From Ancylobacter gelatini (GTDB taxonomy: Bacteria > Pseudomonadota > Alphaproteobacteria > Rhizobiales > Xanthobacteraceae), in the NCBI RefSeq assembly GCF_022601675.1, contig NZ_JAKVIL010000001.1:372001-436000 (forward strand): a stretch of 64,000 nucleotides of DNA, in the 5' to 3' direction. The translations under genes and the position numbers were made by a program. Shown here in pieces: positions 51,531-59,896 of the stretch. Under the pieces are notes generated by a model, which had not been told where the DNA came from, did no database searches, and saw only the letters and a program-made list of their open reading frames with translations. How positions within the stretch are numbered: the first letter of the stretch is position 1; each line of letters begins with the position of its first letter.

Positions 51531-52263
51531 TGTCGTTACTCCGTTCCACGGGCCGCGCCTATCGCGACCTCGATGGTGGTCGTGCGACCGGAGACGATCG
51601 GCCCGCACCCTTCAGGGCTGGAACGCAGTGGAAGGCGGCCGGCGGCGGCTTTTTTGGCTCGCGGTGCAAAGCGCGCTCGCGCGCGGCGGAAAAAAGCTCG
51701 CGACGGACGTTGCGGGAAATCGATCGAGGCGAAGCCGGTCTTCGGTCAGACCCATGCCATTCGAGGGCGCCGTGGGCGCGGCCCTGCAGAAGGAAACGTG
51801 ACCTTGGCGATGATGCCCCTTGTCCGACGCGATGCGCGCCATGAACCGGCAGATCGAGATCCGACCTTCAGGCGTTGGATGGCCTTTCCACACTTTGGCG
51901 GGAACGTGCAGACCGCCGCGGCATCCTCCGTTCACGCGATACGGGTGCTGAATGCTCGCCGCCGGGCCGGCTTTGCAGTTCAGTCGGTCGGGCTAGGCGA
52001 CCCGAGCGCCCATCCTGATTTCAGCTTCGTGATCGGAGGACGCGGGAAAGATTCGCGGCAAATCCGCTGCAACTGCGATTGAAAACGGATATCGCCGAAG
52101 CGGCCCCCTCCCGTGCGAGGCTTTGTGTAGTCCGCCGATTTTTCGCGTTAGCGATCGAAGCCGAATGGCGGAAACGCGCCATCGCGTGGTTCCGGCGCAG
52201 CCGAGAGCGCGGCCCGAAGGGCAACGCCTAAACCTGTTCGGAAGAAACGCCTCTCCGATCGAG
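51531..52263. other. Gene-free region (733 bp)
   Basis: Upstream of the second DUF736 gene I find no frame with family resemblance or a good ribosome-binding site. It contains the right arm of the 24-base inverted repeat and a single ATCCTGAT half-site (52012-52019). Part of it may be decayed coding sequence. Confidence 0.4.
52075..52098. repeat. 24-base inverted repeat, right arm
   Basis: Perfect reverse complement of 51194-51217. It lies in non-coding sequence and may be the remnant of a second, inverted DUF736 3' end. Confidence 0.85.
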
Positions 52264-52554
52264 TCAGGCCGGAAACGCATCCATGAGGATGAACGTCGCT
52301 TTCTGCCGCTGGTGAGCATTGATGAGCGGGACCAGCCGCGTGAAATGCTCGGTCCTGCAATGGGCGTCCAGCGCCGCTCGATCCGGCCATTCCTCGATGA
52401 AGATGAAATGTCCGGGGTCTTTCTGGTCGGTGAAGAGGTCGTAGGAGATGCAGAGGTCTTCCTGCCGGGTCTTCTCGACCAGCTCGCGGTAAAGCGGCAG
52501 GACGATCTCAACCGCTTCCGATTTGATGAAATCCTCGGCGATGACCTTGAGCAT
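52264..52554 (-). CDS. Antibiotic biosynthesis monooxygenase (ABM) domain protein
   Basis: Small ferredoxin-like protein of 96 residues: MLKVIAEDFIKSEAVEIVLPLYRELVEKTRQEDLCISYDLFTDQKDPGHFIFIEEWPDRAALDAHCRTEHFTRLVPLI. This is the YgiN/quinol-monooxygenase type of the ABM family. ATG 52554 follows GGAG by nine bases. As accessory cargo on the ICE it may deal with quinones or aldehydes; the substrate is unknown. Confidence 0.85.
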   Translation of the reverse strand: MLKVIAEDFIKSEAVEIVLPLYRELVEKTRQEDLCISYDLFTDQKDPGHFIFIEEWPDRAALDAHCRTEHFTRLVPLINAHQRQKATFILMDAFPA

Positions 52555-52595
52555 AAGGCGGCTCTCCATTTCGCAATCGGGCGATGCTCCGATGC

Positions 52596-53018
52596 TCAGC
52601 GTCCGGCCGTCCAAGGGTCGATGATCGGGAGACCCGCCGCCTTGAAGGCGCTGGCGTCACGCGTGGCGACCGCAAAGCCGTGGGCGGTCGCGATGGCCGC
52701 GATGTAACCGTCCGGTGTCGGAAAGCCCTTGCCAGCGTTGCGCGCCGCAACGGCGAGGTCGGCATAGCGGCGGGCCGCGTCCGTATCGAAGGGGAGGATT
52801 CTGCCGTCGAACAGGCCGAGGAGTCCGTCGAGGGTTGCGGCGAGCTTCTGCTTGCGCTGCCCGTCCGGCATCGCGCCGATGCCGAACAGGAGTTCCGCGA
52901 CGGTGACGCTGGAGAGATAAAGGGTTTCGGCAGCCTGCTCGTCCAGCCAGTCGCGCACGGCGGGAGCCGGTTCCGGCTTCATCGCCTCGGAGACGACATT
53001 CGTATCCAAAACGATCAT
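52596..53018 (-). CDS. PIN-domain toxin (VapC/FitB family)
   Basis: Ribonuclease toxin of 140 residues. Acidic active-site residues are in LDTNVVSE (Asp5), VAELLFG, TPDGYIAAIA and AVATRDASAF. The FitB-like features MIVLDTNVVSEAMKPEP and LPIIDPW are clear. It overlaps the antitoxin stop by four bases. It would cleave RNA when the antitoxin is lost, stabilising the element. Confidence 0.92.
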   Translation of the reverse strand: MIVLDTNVVSEAMKPEPAPAVRDWLDEQAAETLYLSSVTVAELLFGIGAMPDGQRKQKLAATLDGLLGLFDGRILPFDTDAARRYADLAVAARNAGKGFPTPDGYIAAIATAHGFAVATRDASAFKAAGLPIIDPWTAGR

Positions 53019-53269
53019 TCAAAGCTCATGGGCACGGCGGGCGTCCGGTCGCGGGCCTGTTCCAGCGCCTCGAAATCGGCATTGGTCAGCCCGGCCTCCC
53101 GGCTCAACGCTGCTAGGGCGGAACCGATGCGCAGGCGGTTGGCGGGACGAACCGCCTCTTCCAGAATGTCCCGGATTTCGGCTTCGGTGCTGCGGCCATG
53201 ATGGGCCGCACGCACCTTGAGGGCGCGGTGCGCCTCGTCGGACAGGTTGCGAATGGTGACGGCGGGCAT
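53015..53269 (-). CDS. FitA-type ribbon-helix-helix antitoxin
   Basis: Protein of 84 residues with an N-terminal ribbon-helix-helix (MPAVTIRNLSDEAHRALKVRAAHHGRSTEAEIRDILEEAV) and a C-terminal toxin-binding tail. It neutralises the PIN toxin encoded next and represses the operon through the dyads upstream. The start MPAVTIRNL is the usual one for this family. Confidence 0.9.
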   Translation of the reverse strand: MPAVTIRNLSDEAHRALKVRAAHHGRSTEAEIRDILEEAVRPANRLRIGSALAALSREAGLTNADFEALEQARDRTPAVPMSFE

Positions 53270-53288
53270 CTGATGGCGTCTCCGGCTA

Positions 53289-53331
53289 GTTGATAGCGAC
53301 GCCATCAACATAGTGAAGTTGATATCATCAA
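53289..53331. promoter_or_regulatory. Candidate operators of the fitAB-like operon
   Basis: Two inverted repeats built from the same GTTGAT/ATCAAC half-site lie upstream of the antitoxin: 53289-53294 with 53304-53309, and TTGAT (53319-53323) with ATCAA (53327-53331). This suits autoregulation by a ribbon-helix-helix antitoxin. Confidence 0.6.
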
Positions 53332-53365
53332 TCAAGATGTGACGGCCACAAGAGGCGCGGTTGCG

Positions 53366-53782
53366 CTATCTGGTGGGCGGGCTGATGTCTGCCGCCAATC
53401 GCAACCACGCCGCTAGGCCAACGAAGCCGCCGCCGATGATCGAGAAGACTTGCCGCCAGACTTCGGACGGCACGGCTTGCGTGGCGATGCCATGAACCAG
53501 CGCGTAGCCCGCGATGGCAGCGGGCGCGGCGAAGACGAGCGCCACGGCAAGGCGCAGGATCGGCGCGCGCACCGCCATGAACAGGACGATCAGCAGGCCA
53601 TAGGCGGCTGCACCCGCCACCAGCCCGACCAAGCCCGCGCCGATGAGGCCGGAGCCGGAGGCGTAGGCCCAGCGCGCCGCCTCAACACCGATCATGAAAG
53701 GCAGCGCATAGACGGCGAGCGTATAGGCCAGAATGCAAAGGCCGGCGACCACTGCGATGGCCATCAGCATGAGCACGAACAT
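53366..53782 (-). CDS. Small multi-spanning membrane protein of unknown function
   Basis: Protein of 138 residues with four hydrophobic helices (MFVLMLMAIAVVAGLCILAYTLAVYALPFMIGVEAARW, GLIGAGLVGLVAGAAAYGLLIVLFMAV, ILRLAVALVFAAPAAIAGYALV, and a last one near IIGGGFVGLAAWLRL). I recognise no catalytic motif. Similar proteins occur beside parB-like genes on plasmids and ICEs. Confidence 0.7.
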   Translation of the reverse strand: MFVLMLMAIAVVAGLCILAYTLAVYALPFMIGVEAARWAYASGSGLIGAGLVGLVAGAAAYGLLIVLFMAVRAPILRLAVALVFAAPAAIAGYALVHGIATQAVPSEVWRQVFSIIGGGFVGLAAWLRLAADISPPTR

Positions 53783-53881
53783 CGCAAGTTCCTCCTGAAC
53801 CGATGACGGTCACGGTCATCGGCGGGTCGCGGGGGGGCGATCCCCGCGCGACCGCGATTTTTTCGAGAGTGAAGAAAGGAA

Positions 53882-53909
53882 GGCCGGGACCGCTTGCACG
53901 GTCCCGGCC
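53882..53909 (-). terminator. Rho-independent terminator of the ParB-like gene
   Basis: An 11-bp perfect stem (53882-53892 with 53899-53909) with a six-base loop begins just after the ParB-like stop codon. On the minus strand it is followed by the U-rich TTCCTTTCTTC. Confidence 0.8.
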
Positions 53910-53915
53910 CGGTCC

Positions 53916-55952
53916 TCACTCGGCGGCTTGGAGGTAGGCGTCCGCGTCCGGCTCGGCGTCGAGCCATGCGGGTCGCGTGGTGCGCAGCACGGTCGGCAGC
54001 CAGCCGGTTCCGGCCAGAAGCTGTTCGGCGGCTTGCGCCATCTCCGGCTTCTTCAAGCCCGCGATCCGCTCGGCGGCTTCATCGCTGACGGCTTCCCGCA
54101 CGGCGGCGAGGATATGCGCCTTGGTCACACGCCCGAGATAGGTCTGCCCGGTCGGGGTCCAGTGCGCCGACATGTCCAGTGTCGTCGCCGTCGCCAGTTT
54201 CTCCGCCGTCGCGCGGGCGTTCGGCTTCTGCTCCCATGGCAACTTGACCGCATTGACGGTCATGGCGGCGCAATGGGCGAGCAAGGCCATGAGGCTCGCA
54301 TGGTCCAGCCCGGCGATGAACGTCCAAAGGTCCGCCACGTTGCGGGGCATATCCGACGCCCATCCGGCATGACGATCGGCCAGCGCCTTCGCGGCGGGCG
54401 TGTCCTCGATCCCGTCCGCGTGGGAGGCGAGATAGGCGCTGGTCAACCGGATTTCGAGGCAGGAAGCTTCCCCGCCACGATAGAAGGTCTGCGCCGCCAG
54501 CGCATGAACCACGGCGACAAGCGCCATATCCGGCTGCTCGCCAAGAGCGAGGCGAAGGCCAAGGGTGCGATGGGCCGTCAGGTCGCGGATGAGAAGATCC
54601 GATAGCGACTTGCCCGCATCCCCGGCGTCCTCGTCCTCCGTGTGCGGTTCGGCTTCCTCGTCCTCACCGTCTCCCTCGTTCCCGATGATCTCCCCATCCT
54701 CGGTGACGATCACGCCGTCCACGATGCCGGGTTCTTCCTCTGGTTCAGGGGCCTCGTCCTCGGCGCGAATGAAGCCGCGTTCGATCCGAGCCGTGCCGTC
54801 ATGATTGAGGATAACGAACACGCCGCCGCGTGCGATCTCGTCGGCGTCATAGGCATGGCGCTTGGCGTCGATCCGCTCGATCTCCGCTTCCAACTCCCCG
54901 AACCGCTGGTCCACCTCGTCCGGCAATTCGTCATAGCCGTCATATTCGGCGGTCAGACGGTCGTATTCCTCCTGTGATGCGTCATAGGCAGTGGCATCTT
55001 CCTCCGACAGGTCCACCGGATGCGGATAGGTGCGGCGCATTCCGTGCGCATGGGGGAAGTCGATGTGAACGGCAGTCCACTTCCACCCCTCTGCCGTCTG
55101 CACCTCGGCGGCAACGCCTTCTAACTTGTTGATGACAAGCCGGTCGAGTAGCGCGGCATCCTCGAAATAGCCGCCCCGATCCTCGGTGAAGAGGTTGCGG
55201 ATGATGGTGCCACCAGCCTCAGCGTAACTGTCCGCTCCGACGAAGATCGCGCGCCGGTCGGTCGCCGCGACATTCATTTTGGTCAGGTCACGCCGAATGG
55301 TCGCGGGATCGCGGTTCCATGACAGGTTCTCATAAACCTGCTCCTGCCGATCGTGGTCCTCGGTGATGGCAAAGGCCATCAACTGGTCCAGCGACAAGCT
55401 GCCGTCTCGATAGACCCGCATCAGCTTGGGGCTGACCGCACCAAGCCGAAGCCGCTGCTTCACGACATGCGCCGAAACCCCGAACCGGGCGGCGATTTCC
55501 TCCGCGCCCCATCCCCTGCGCTCGGAAAGCTCCCGGAATCGTTCGAACTGATCGGCGGGCGACATGCTTTCACGGGTAATGTTCTCATCAAGGCTGATTT
55601 CCGCCGCATCATTCTCGGTATCCAGCACGCAGCGGATGGCCTCCGTCTTCTTGATCTGCTTGCGCTTCACGCGCAGCAACTGCGCCAGCCTGCGGCCTTC
55701 GCCAATGGTCACGAAATAGCTTCCGGTGGGCTCGCCTTCCGCGTTCGTTTCTGGCTCCACCACCAGATTTTGCAGCATTCCCTTGGCCGCGATGCTGGCC
55801 GCCAGCGCCTCGATATGGGCTTCGCTGTGCGGGGTCTTGCGGGCGTTCTTAAGCGACTTCTTCAACTTGTTCAGCGGCACGAACAACACCGCGCCGTTTT
55901 CGATGGCGGGGGCTTCGGAAACCGTGGCGGTGGTTTCGACAGTGTAGGTCAT
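53916..55952 (-). CDS. Large ParB/RepB/Spo0J-type protein
   Basis: Protein of 678 residues. The N-terminal ParB domain has LFVPLNKLKKSLKNARKTPHSEAHIEALAASIAAKGMLQNLVVEPE and GEGRRLAQLL. The helix-turn-helix has SADQFERFRELSERRGWGAEEIAARFGVSAHVVKQRLRLGAVSPKLM. Then come a central helical region, a very acidic linker (about 425-480) and a long C-terminal part. Such 650-720-residue ParB-like proteins are typical of alphaproteobacterial plasmids and ICEs; they may silence or organise DNA rather than partition it, since ParA here has its own partner. ATG 55952 lies at the end of the shared duplicated leader. Confidence 0.88.
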   Translation of the reverse strand: MTYTVETTATVSEAPAIENGAVLFVPLNKLKKSLKNARKTPHSEAHIEALAASIAAKGMLQNLVVEPETNAEGEPTGSYFVTIGEGRRLAQLLRVKRKQIKKTEAIRCVLDTENDAAEISLDENITRESMSPADQFERFRELSERRGWGAEEIAARFGVSAHVVKQRLRLGAVSPKLMRVYRDGSLSLDQLMAFAITEDHDRQEQVYENLSWNRDPATIRRDLTKMNVAATDRRAIFVGADSYAEAGGTIIRNLFTEDRGGYFEDAALLDRLVINKLEGVAAEVQTAEGWKWTAVHIDFPHAHGMRRTYPHPVDLSEEDATAYDASQEEYDRLTAEYDGYDELPDEVDQRFGELEAEIERIDAKRHAYDADEIARGGVFVILNHDGTARIERGFIRAEDEAPEPEEEPGIVDGVIVTEDGEIIGNEGDGEDEEAEPHTEDEDAGDAGKSLSDLLIRDLTAHRTLGLRLALGEQPDMALVAVVHALAAQTFYRGGEASCLEIRLTSAYLASHADGIEDTPAAKALADRHAGWASDMPRNVADLWTFIAGLDHASLMALLAHCAAMTVNAVKLPWEQKPNARATAEKLATATTLDMSAHWTPTGQTYLGRVTKAHILAAVREAVSDEAAERIAGLKKPEMAQAAEQLLAGTGWLPTVLRTTRPAWLDAEPDADAYLQAAE

Positions 55953-56273
55953 GGTCTTGATCCTCATTGGCTTGGGTTGGAGCGCAGCGCTGCGCTGCAA
56001 CCCTGGCCGTCGCCGAGACCGGGGGGTGCAAGGCGCAAGGGCGGCCGGGCGGAGGGGGATCACCCGGCCTGCACAAGCGGATCGAAGTCATGACGAGAGT
56101 GCGCAGCACATATCCGCGCGGAAGGCTGGGGATACCGCACGTCCGCCCTTGTGCCGCGCCAGGGGGCAGCGCCCCCAAGCAACCGGCCCGGCCAGAGCAA
56201 AGCGGAGGCCGGGGAGATAGATTGGATCAGGATATGAGCGCGCGGGAGGCTGGAGACCCTAGATCCTGATCGC
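55943..56273 (-). repeat. Duplicated leader/promoter region, copy B (upstream of the ParB-like gene)
   Basis: Counterpart of copy A at 50813-51134. The 30-base dyad lies at 55974-56003 (16-base perfect palindrome 55981-55996), the GGGGGC/GCCCCC hairpin at 56162-56176, and the ATCAGGAT / ATCCTGAT pair at 56226-56233 and 56263-56270. The dyad starts at the same distance (22 bases) from the start codon in both copies. Confidence 0.85.
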
Positions 56274-56305
56274 CGTTCTTTACGGAACGATGTCTCTAGG
56301 CAGAT

Positions 56306-56324
56306 GTGTATCCATTGGGTACAC
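56306..56324 (+). promoter_or_regulatory. Candidate operator of the RHH gene
   Basis: A dyad GTGTATCC, three bases, GGGTACAC with one mismatch ends seven bases before the ATG of the small ribbon-helix-helix gene. It is likely bound by that protein. Confidence 0.55.
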
Positions 56325-56331
56325 TCCTGGC

Positions 56332-56526
56332 ATGACCAAAAAAGATGTCGGGTTGCGCATCAGGTTGGACCGGGATCTTCGGGACGAATTCGTCGCGGCG
56401 TGCCAGGTCCATGATCGTCCAGCGGCACAAGTGCTTAGGGAGTTCATGCGCGAGTACGTCCGCGAAAGTGTCGCGTCCTCTGCGATCAGAGCTCCGGAAC
56501 GAGAATCGAGAGGGAACGAAGAATGA
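56332..56526 (+). CDS. Small ribbon-helix-helix regulator/antitoxin heading the defence-like operon
   Basis: Protein of 64 residues: MTKKDVGLRIRLDRDLRDEFVAACQVHDRPAAQVLREFMREYVRES, a RelB/ParD-like ribbon-helix-helix with a short charged tail. No toxin of RelE or ParE type follows; the next gene, 61 bases on, encodes the GHKL-nuclease protein. It may therefore repress that operon. The start ATG 56332 is chosen because the conserved fold begins there and a dyad lies just upstream. Confidence 0.75.
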   Translation: MTKKDVGLRIRLDRDLRDEFVAACQVHDRPAAQVLREFMREYVRESVASSAIRAPERESRGNEE

Positions 56527-56587
56527 CATCGGCGAGCCTGTCCAGATACAAGGCAGACGACGGCCCGACCGACGTGAGCGAGGCGGC

Positions 56588-58594
56588 ATGAGCAATGTCA
56601 ACGTCAGGCGGCTGGTCGAGAACATCCGATCCGGGACTAACGTCTATACGCCTTTGGTTGAGCTAGTGGTGAACGCCATTCAGGCCATCGACCAAAAGGG
56701 CGTCAAGAATGGTCTGATCCAGATCGAAATCCTGCGAAGCGGACAGGCGGACATCATCGACCGTCTTGAGGATATCGATGGTTTTATCGTCAAGGACAAC
56801 GGGGTCGGCTTCACGAAAAGCAACCGCGATTCCTTTGATACACTCTATACCGAACAGAAGATTGCTGATGGCGGTAAAGGATTCGGCCGTTTCACCTGCC
56901 TCAAGTATTTCAATTATGTGAAGGTCGCAAGCACCTTCGCTGTCGACGATGCGTTCCATGATCGATCCTTCAGGATGGGCCTAGATAAAGACATCATCGT
57001 TGAAGAGGAAACGTCTGCTTCGGAAAAGCGGGAGACGGGTACGGCAGTCGAGATTTCCGGAATCAAGTCGGTCAAGTTCCCCGACAAGCGCCTCGATACC
57101 GTCAGCCGCGTTATCGTCGAACGGTTGCTGCCTTATTTCGTGGACAAAGAGCGGGCTTGTCCGCGCATCTTGATCCGGGAAGCGAGCGAGCCATCCGGCG
57201 GCGTCTCTCTCAACGATTATTTGGGGAAGGACAACAGCCAGATTGTGGAGATGCGAGTTGAACAGGGCACGTTCACGCTCCCGGCCAACGAAGAGGCTAA
57301 AGACTTTCAAGTCCGCGTCTTTAAGTTCTATGCGCCGAGGTCGGCCAAGAGCAAAGTTAGCCTTGTCGCGCACCGGCGCGAGGTGACGGACAATCCGCTT
57401 CAAGCCTACATACCTGAATTTGCCGAGGAGTTTTATGAGGCCGGCCCCGACCAGGACCTGTCCAAGGGGCGCAACTTCGTCGTCAAATCCTATGTATTCG
57501 GCGACTACCTTAATGACAACGTGTCGCTCGAACGAGGCGAATTCCGCTTCCAGACCGACAACGACCTGCTGAGCGGCATTTCTCAAAGCGAGATCGAGCA
57601 AAAGGCCGCCGAGATCGCGCAGTCGGCGCTGGGCTCGGAAATTACCGAGCGGAAGAGGCGCAAGCAGGCGCGCATCGCCGACTATGTGTCGGCCGATGCG
57701 CCCTGGCACCGGACGCTAGCGAACGAGGTCGATTTCGACGCCCTGCCCATGCGTCCGTCCAACCAAGATATCGAGCTTCATCTCCAAAAGAAGAAGTACG
57801 AAAAGGAAATCCAGACGCGCTCACAGGTGGCCGCGCTACTGAAATCAGAAAACCCCGATGAGTTGGGCGAGAAGATCATTCAGCTTATGGATAGCATTTC
57901 TGACACCAGCAAGAACGATCTCATCCACTACGTTTCCATGAGAAAGTGCGTTCTCGACCTCTTTTCCAAGTCTCTAGAAATCGATGCCGATGGAAAACAT
58001 AAATCGGAAGGCGACGTGCATGACATCATCATGCGGCGCAAGAAGGATTCAGAAGACCTCGACTATGATGCGCATAATCTCTGGATGCTGGATGAGCGGC
58101 TGAATTTTTCGTCCTACGTGTCTTCCGACAAGCCGCTGAACAGAGCCAATGGCGACAGGACCGATATCACCATCTACAACCGGCGTGTCGCCTTTCGTGG
58201 TGAGAACGAGGCCAGCAATCCCATCACGATCTTCGAGTTCAAGAAGCCGCAGCGCGACAACTTCGCTGATCCTTCATCGAAGGAAGACCCAATTCAGCAG
58301 ATCGTTCGCTATGTGAACCAGATTAGAGACGGGAAGTTCAAGACCCCCACCGGACGGGACATTATCGTCAACGGCACGACGCCATTTTACGGATACGTGG
58401 TTTGCGACCTAACCGCCAAGGTCAGGAAATGGCTTGAATTCGAGAAAGACTTTACACCTATGCCTGACGGACTTGGATGGTTTCGATGGTTCGGTAACAA
58501 TAGTCTCTATATGGAGGTTTTAAGCTGGACTAAGCTCCTTCGAGACGCAGAAATGCGAAACAAGATATTCTTCAATAAACTCGGAATAGACTGA
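56588..58594 (+). CDS. GHKL ATPase fused to a PD-(D/E)XK-like nuclease domain
   Basis: Protein of 668 residues. The Bergerat ATP-binding fold is clear: ELVVNAIQA (Glu25, Asn29), KDNGVGF (Asp70, Gly72, Gly74) and GGKGFGR (95-101), as in Hsp90, MutL and MORC proteins. A middle region (about 200-330) resembles a transducer domain. The C-terminal part has DITIY (Asp526) and IFEFKKP (Glu550, Lys552), a D...ExK nuclease signature. An ATP-gated nuclease in anti-phage or anti-plasmid defence is the likely role, inferred from architecture. I cannot match it to a named system. GAGG precedes ATG 56588; GC is lower than in the ICE backbone. Confidence 0.8.
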   Translation: MSNVNVRRLVENIRSGTNVYTPLVELVVNAIQAIDQKGVKNGLIQIEILRSGQADIIDRLEDIDGFIVKDNGVGFTKSNRDSFDTLYTEQKIADGGKGFGRFTCLKYFNYVKVASTFAVDDAFHDRSFRMGLDKDIIVEEETSASEKRETGTAVEISGIKSVKFPDKRLDTVSRVIVERLLPYFVDKERACPRILIREASEPSGGVSLNDYLGKDNSQIVEMRVEQGTFTLPANEEAKDFQVRVFKFYAPRSAKSKVSLVAHRREVTDNPLQAYIPEFAEEFYEAGPDQDLSKGRNFVVKSYVFGDYLNDNVSLERGEFRFQTDNDLLSGISQSEIEQKAAEIAQSALGSEITERKRRKQARIADYVSADAPWHRTLANEVDFDALPMRPSNQDIELHLQKKKYEKEIQTRSQVAALLKSENPDELGEKIIQLMDSISDTSKNDLIHYVSMRKCVLDLFSKSLEIDADGKHKSEGDVHDIIMRRKKDSEDLDYDAHNLWMLDERLNFSSYVSSDKPLNRANGDRTDITIYNRRVAFRGENEASNPITIFEFKKPQRDNFADPSSKEDPIQQIVRYVNQIRDGKFKTPTGRDIIVNGTTPFYGYVVCDLTAKVRKWLEFEKDFTPMPDGLGWFRWFGNNSLYMEVLSWTKLLRDAEMRNKIFFNKLGID

Positions 58595-58624
58595 AAAGAT
58601 ACGAGTAAAAAACTAGGGGGGTGC

Positions 58625-59896
58625 ATGGGAACGGCGAGCGACAAGGAAATCAAGGGCGCGTGGGTAATCCACCACGGTCGCAAGCTCGTTCTGGATGTGA
58701 ACGGGCCAGCGGAGTTTCCCGCCATTAACGAGGCGGCGAAGGCCGCGACCCTCCTCACTAAGCTCGGCCAAACAAACCAGGCAACCGTCACCAAGCTTGA
58801 AGCGCGCGCTATCGCTGTGGCCTCGGGTCTCGATCCCCGGTTGGAGCTAAATGGGCTTCTCCAGGTGCTTGAGCGCAAGCGCCTGATCGACCAGTCCAAG
58901 GACGACATCTCTATTCTGGGCGTCACGACGCGCGGCTCGCTTGGTCATGCCACCGACATCTACAACGAGGCCGAGCCGAGCACCTACGAAGAAGCGTCAA
59001 TCACGCTGGCGGAAGTTGCTTCGGAGGCACCCATCCGGCGCGCCGACGTCTCGCAGCGGATCGGCGATACGCACAAGCTCACCAATGCCCAAGTCGGCGA
59101 TTTTCTCGATCGTGCGGAGGGCATCGGATTTGTCGATAAGGAAGGCGATGGAAATGACCGGCTGCTGTTCAACGGCAACCTTTTCCGCCGGTCGTCCGTC
59201 GTCAAAACCCAGAAAGTACTTACCTCCCTCACCGATGCCGAGCAGCGTTTGATCAGCGAGATTGCCGAACAACTATCCAAGAGCGGATGCTTGAGCGTCC
59301 AGCACGTTGAGCAGGTTCTGTCGAAGCCGCTCTTTGAGAAGCTGGTTGCGGCAGCCGTCTATGATCTCAACGAGGTCACGAACGAGCAGGGCAGCCATGT
59401 CTACGTCACTGCACCCGCCGCCTTTCATAAATTTGTCGATCCGATGGTGGATGATTGCTTCGACATGGCGAAGTCGCTCGTGGCGGCGCTCACCTACGGC
59501 ATGGTTTCTCGGTCATCTTCCCAAGGCCGGATCAACCAACTTCCTGCACTTGTGAATAAGCTGATCTCCGGGCGTGAGGTTGGCCCAACAACTTCCATCG
59601 GACAGGACTATCGGGTTCTTGAAGTCAACGGCGTCGTCAAGCTCAGGCGTGACGCGAATTACGCCAATCGCTACTATCTGCGGCTACTCAAGAGGGAGGT
59701 AGGTGAGCTTGCGTTGCAGGTGCTCACGCAAGGTAACGCTTATGCCCAATCTCTAGCCGATCTGCCCAGCGCGCCCATGGCGGGATACATTGGCCCCGAA
59801 GAGAGCCGCACCTCAATCCGTAAGAACCAATCCCCGTTGAGCAAGCGAGCGACGCGGGATGTGCTAGAGGCCGTTCGCGGCGGGCGGGTGCTGTGA
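58625..59896 (+). CDS. Helix-turn-helix-rich protein of the GHKL-nuclease operon
   Basis: Protein of 423 residues that I do not recognise. Two stretches look like winged helices: LEARAIAVASGLDPRLELNGLLQVLERKRLIDQ (about 60-92) and RADVSQRIGDTHKLTNAQVGDFLDRAEGIGFVDKEG (about 138-174). A C-terminal YYLRLLKREVGELALQVL helix follows. No catalytic motif is evident. It starts 30 bases after the GHKL gene with a G-rich ribosome-binding site and its stop overlaps the next start (TGATG). It may be the DNA-recognition or adaptor subunit of a three-protein complex. Confidence 0.7.
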   Translation: MGTASDKEIKGAWVIHHGRKLVLDVNGPAEFPAINEAAKAATLLTKLGQTNQATVTKLEARAIAVASGLDPRLELNGLLQVLERKRLIDQSKDDISILGVTTRGSLGHATDIYNEAEPSTYEEASITLAEVASEAPIRRADVSQRIGDTHKLTNAQVGDFLDRAEGIGFVDKEGDGNDRLLFNGNLFRRSSVVKTQKVLTSLTDAEQRLISEIAEQLSKSGCLSVQHVEQVLSKPLFEKLVAAAVYDLNEVTNEQGSHVYVTAPAAFHKFVDPMVDDCFDMAKSLVAALTYGMVSRSSSQGRINQLPALVNKLISGREVGPTTSIGQDYRVLEVNGVVKLRRDANYANRYYLRLLKREVGELALQVLTQGNAYAQSLADLPSAPMAGYIGPEESRTSIRKNQSPLSKRATRDVLEAVRGGRVL

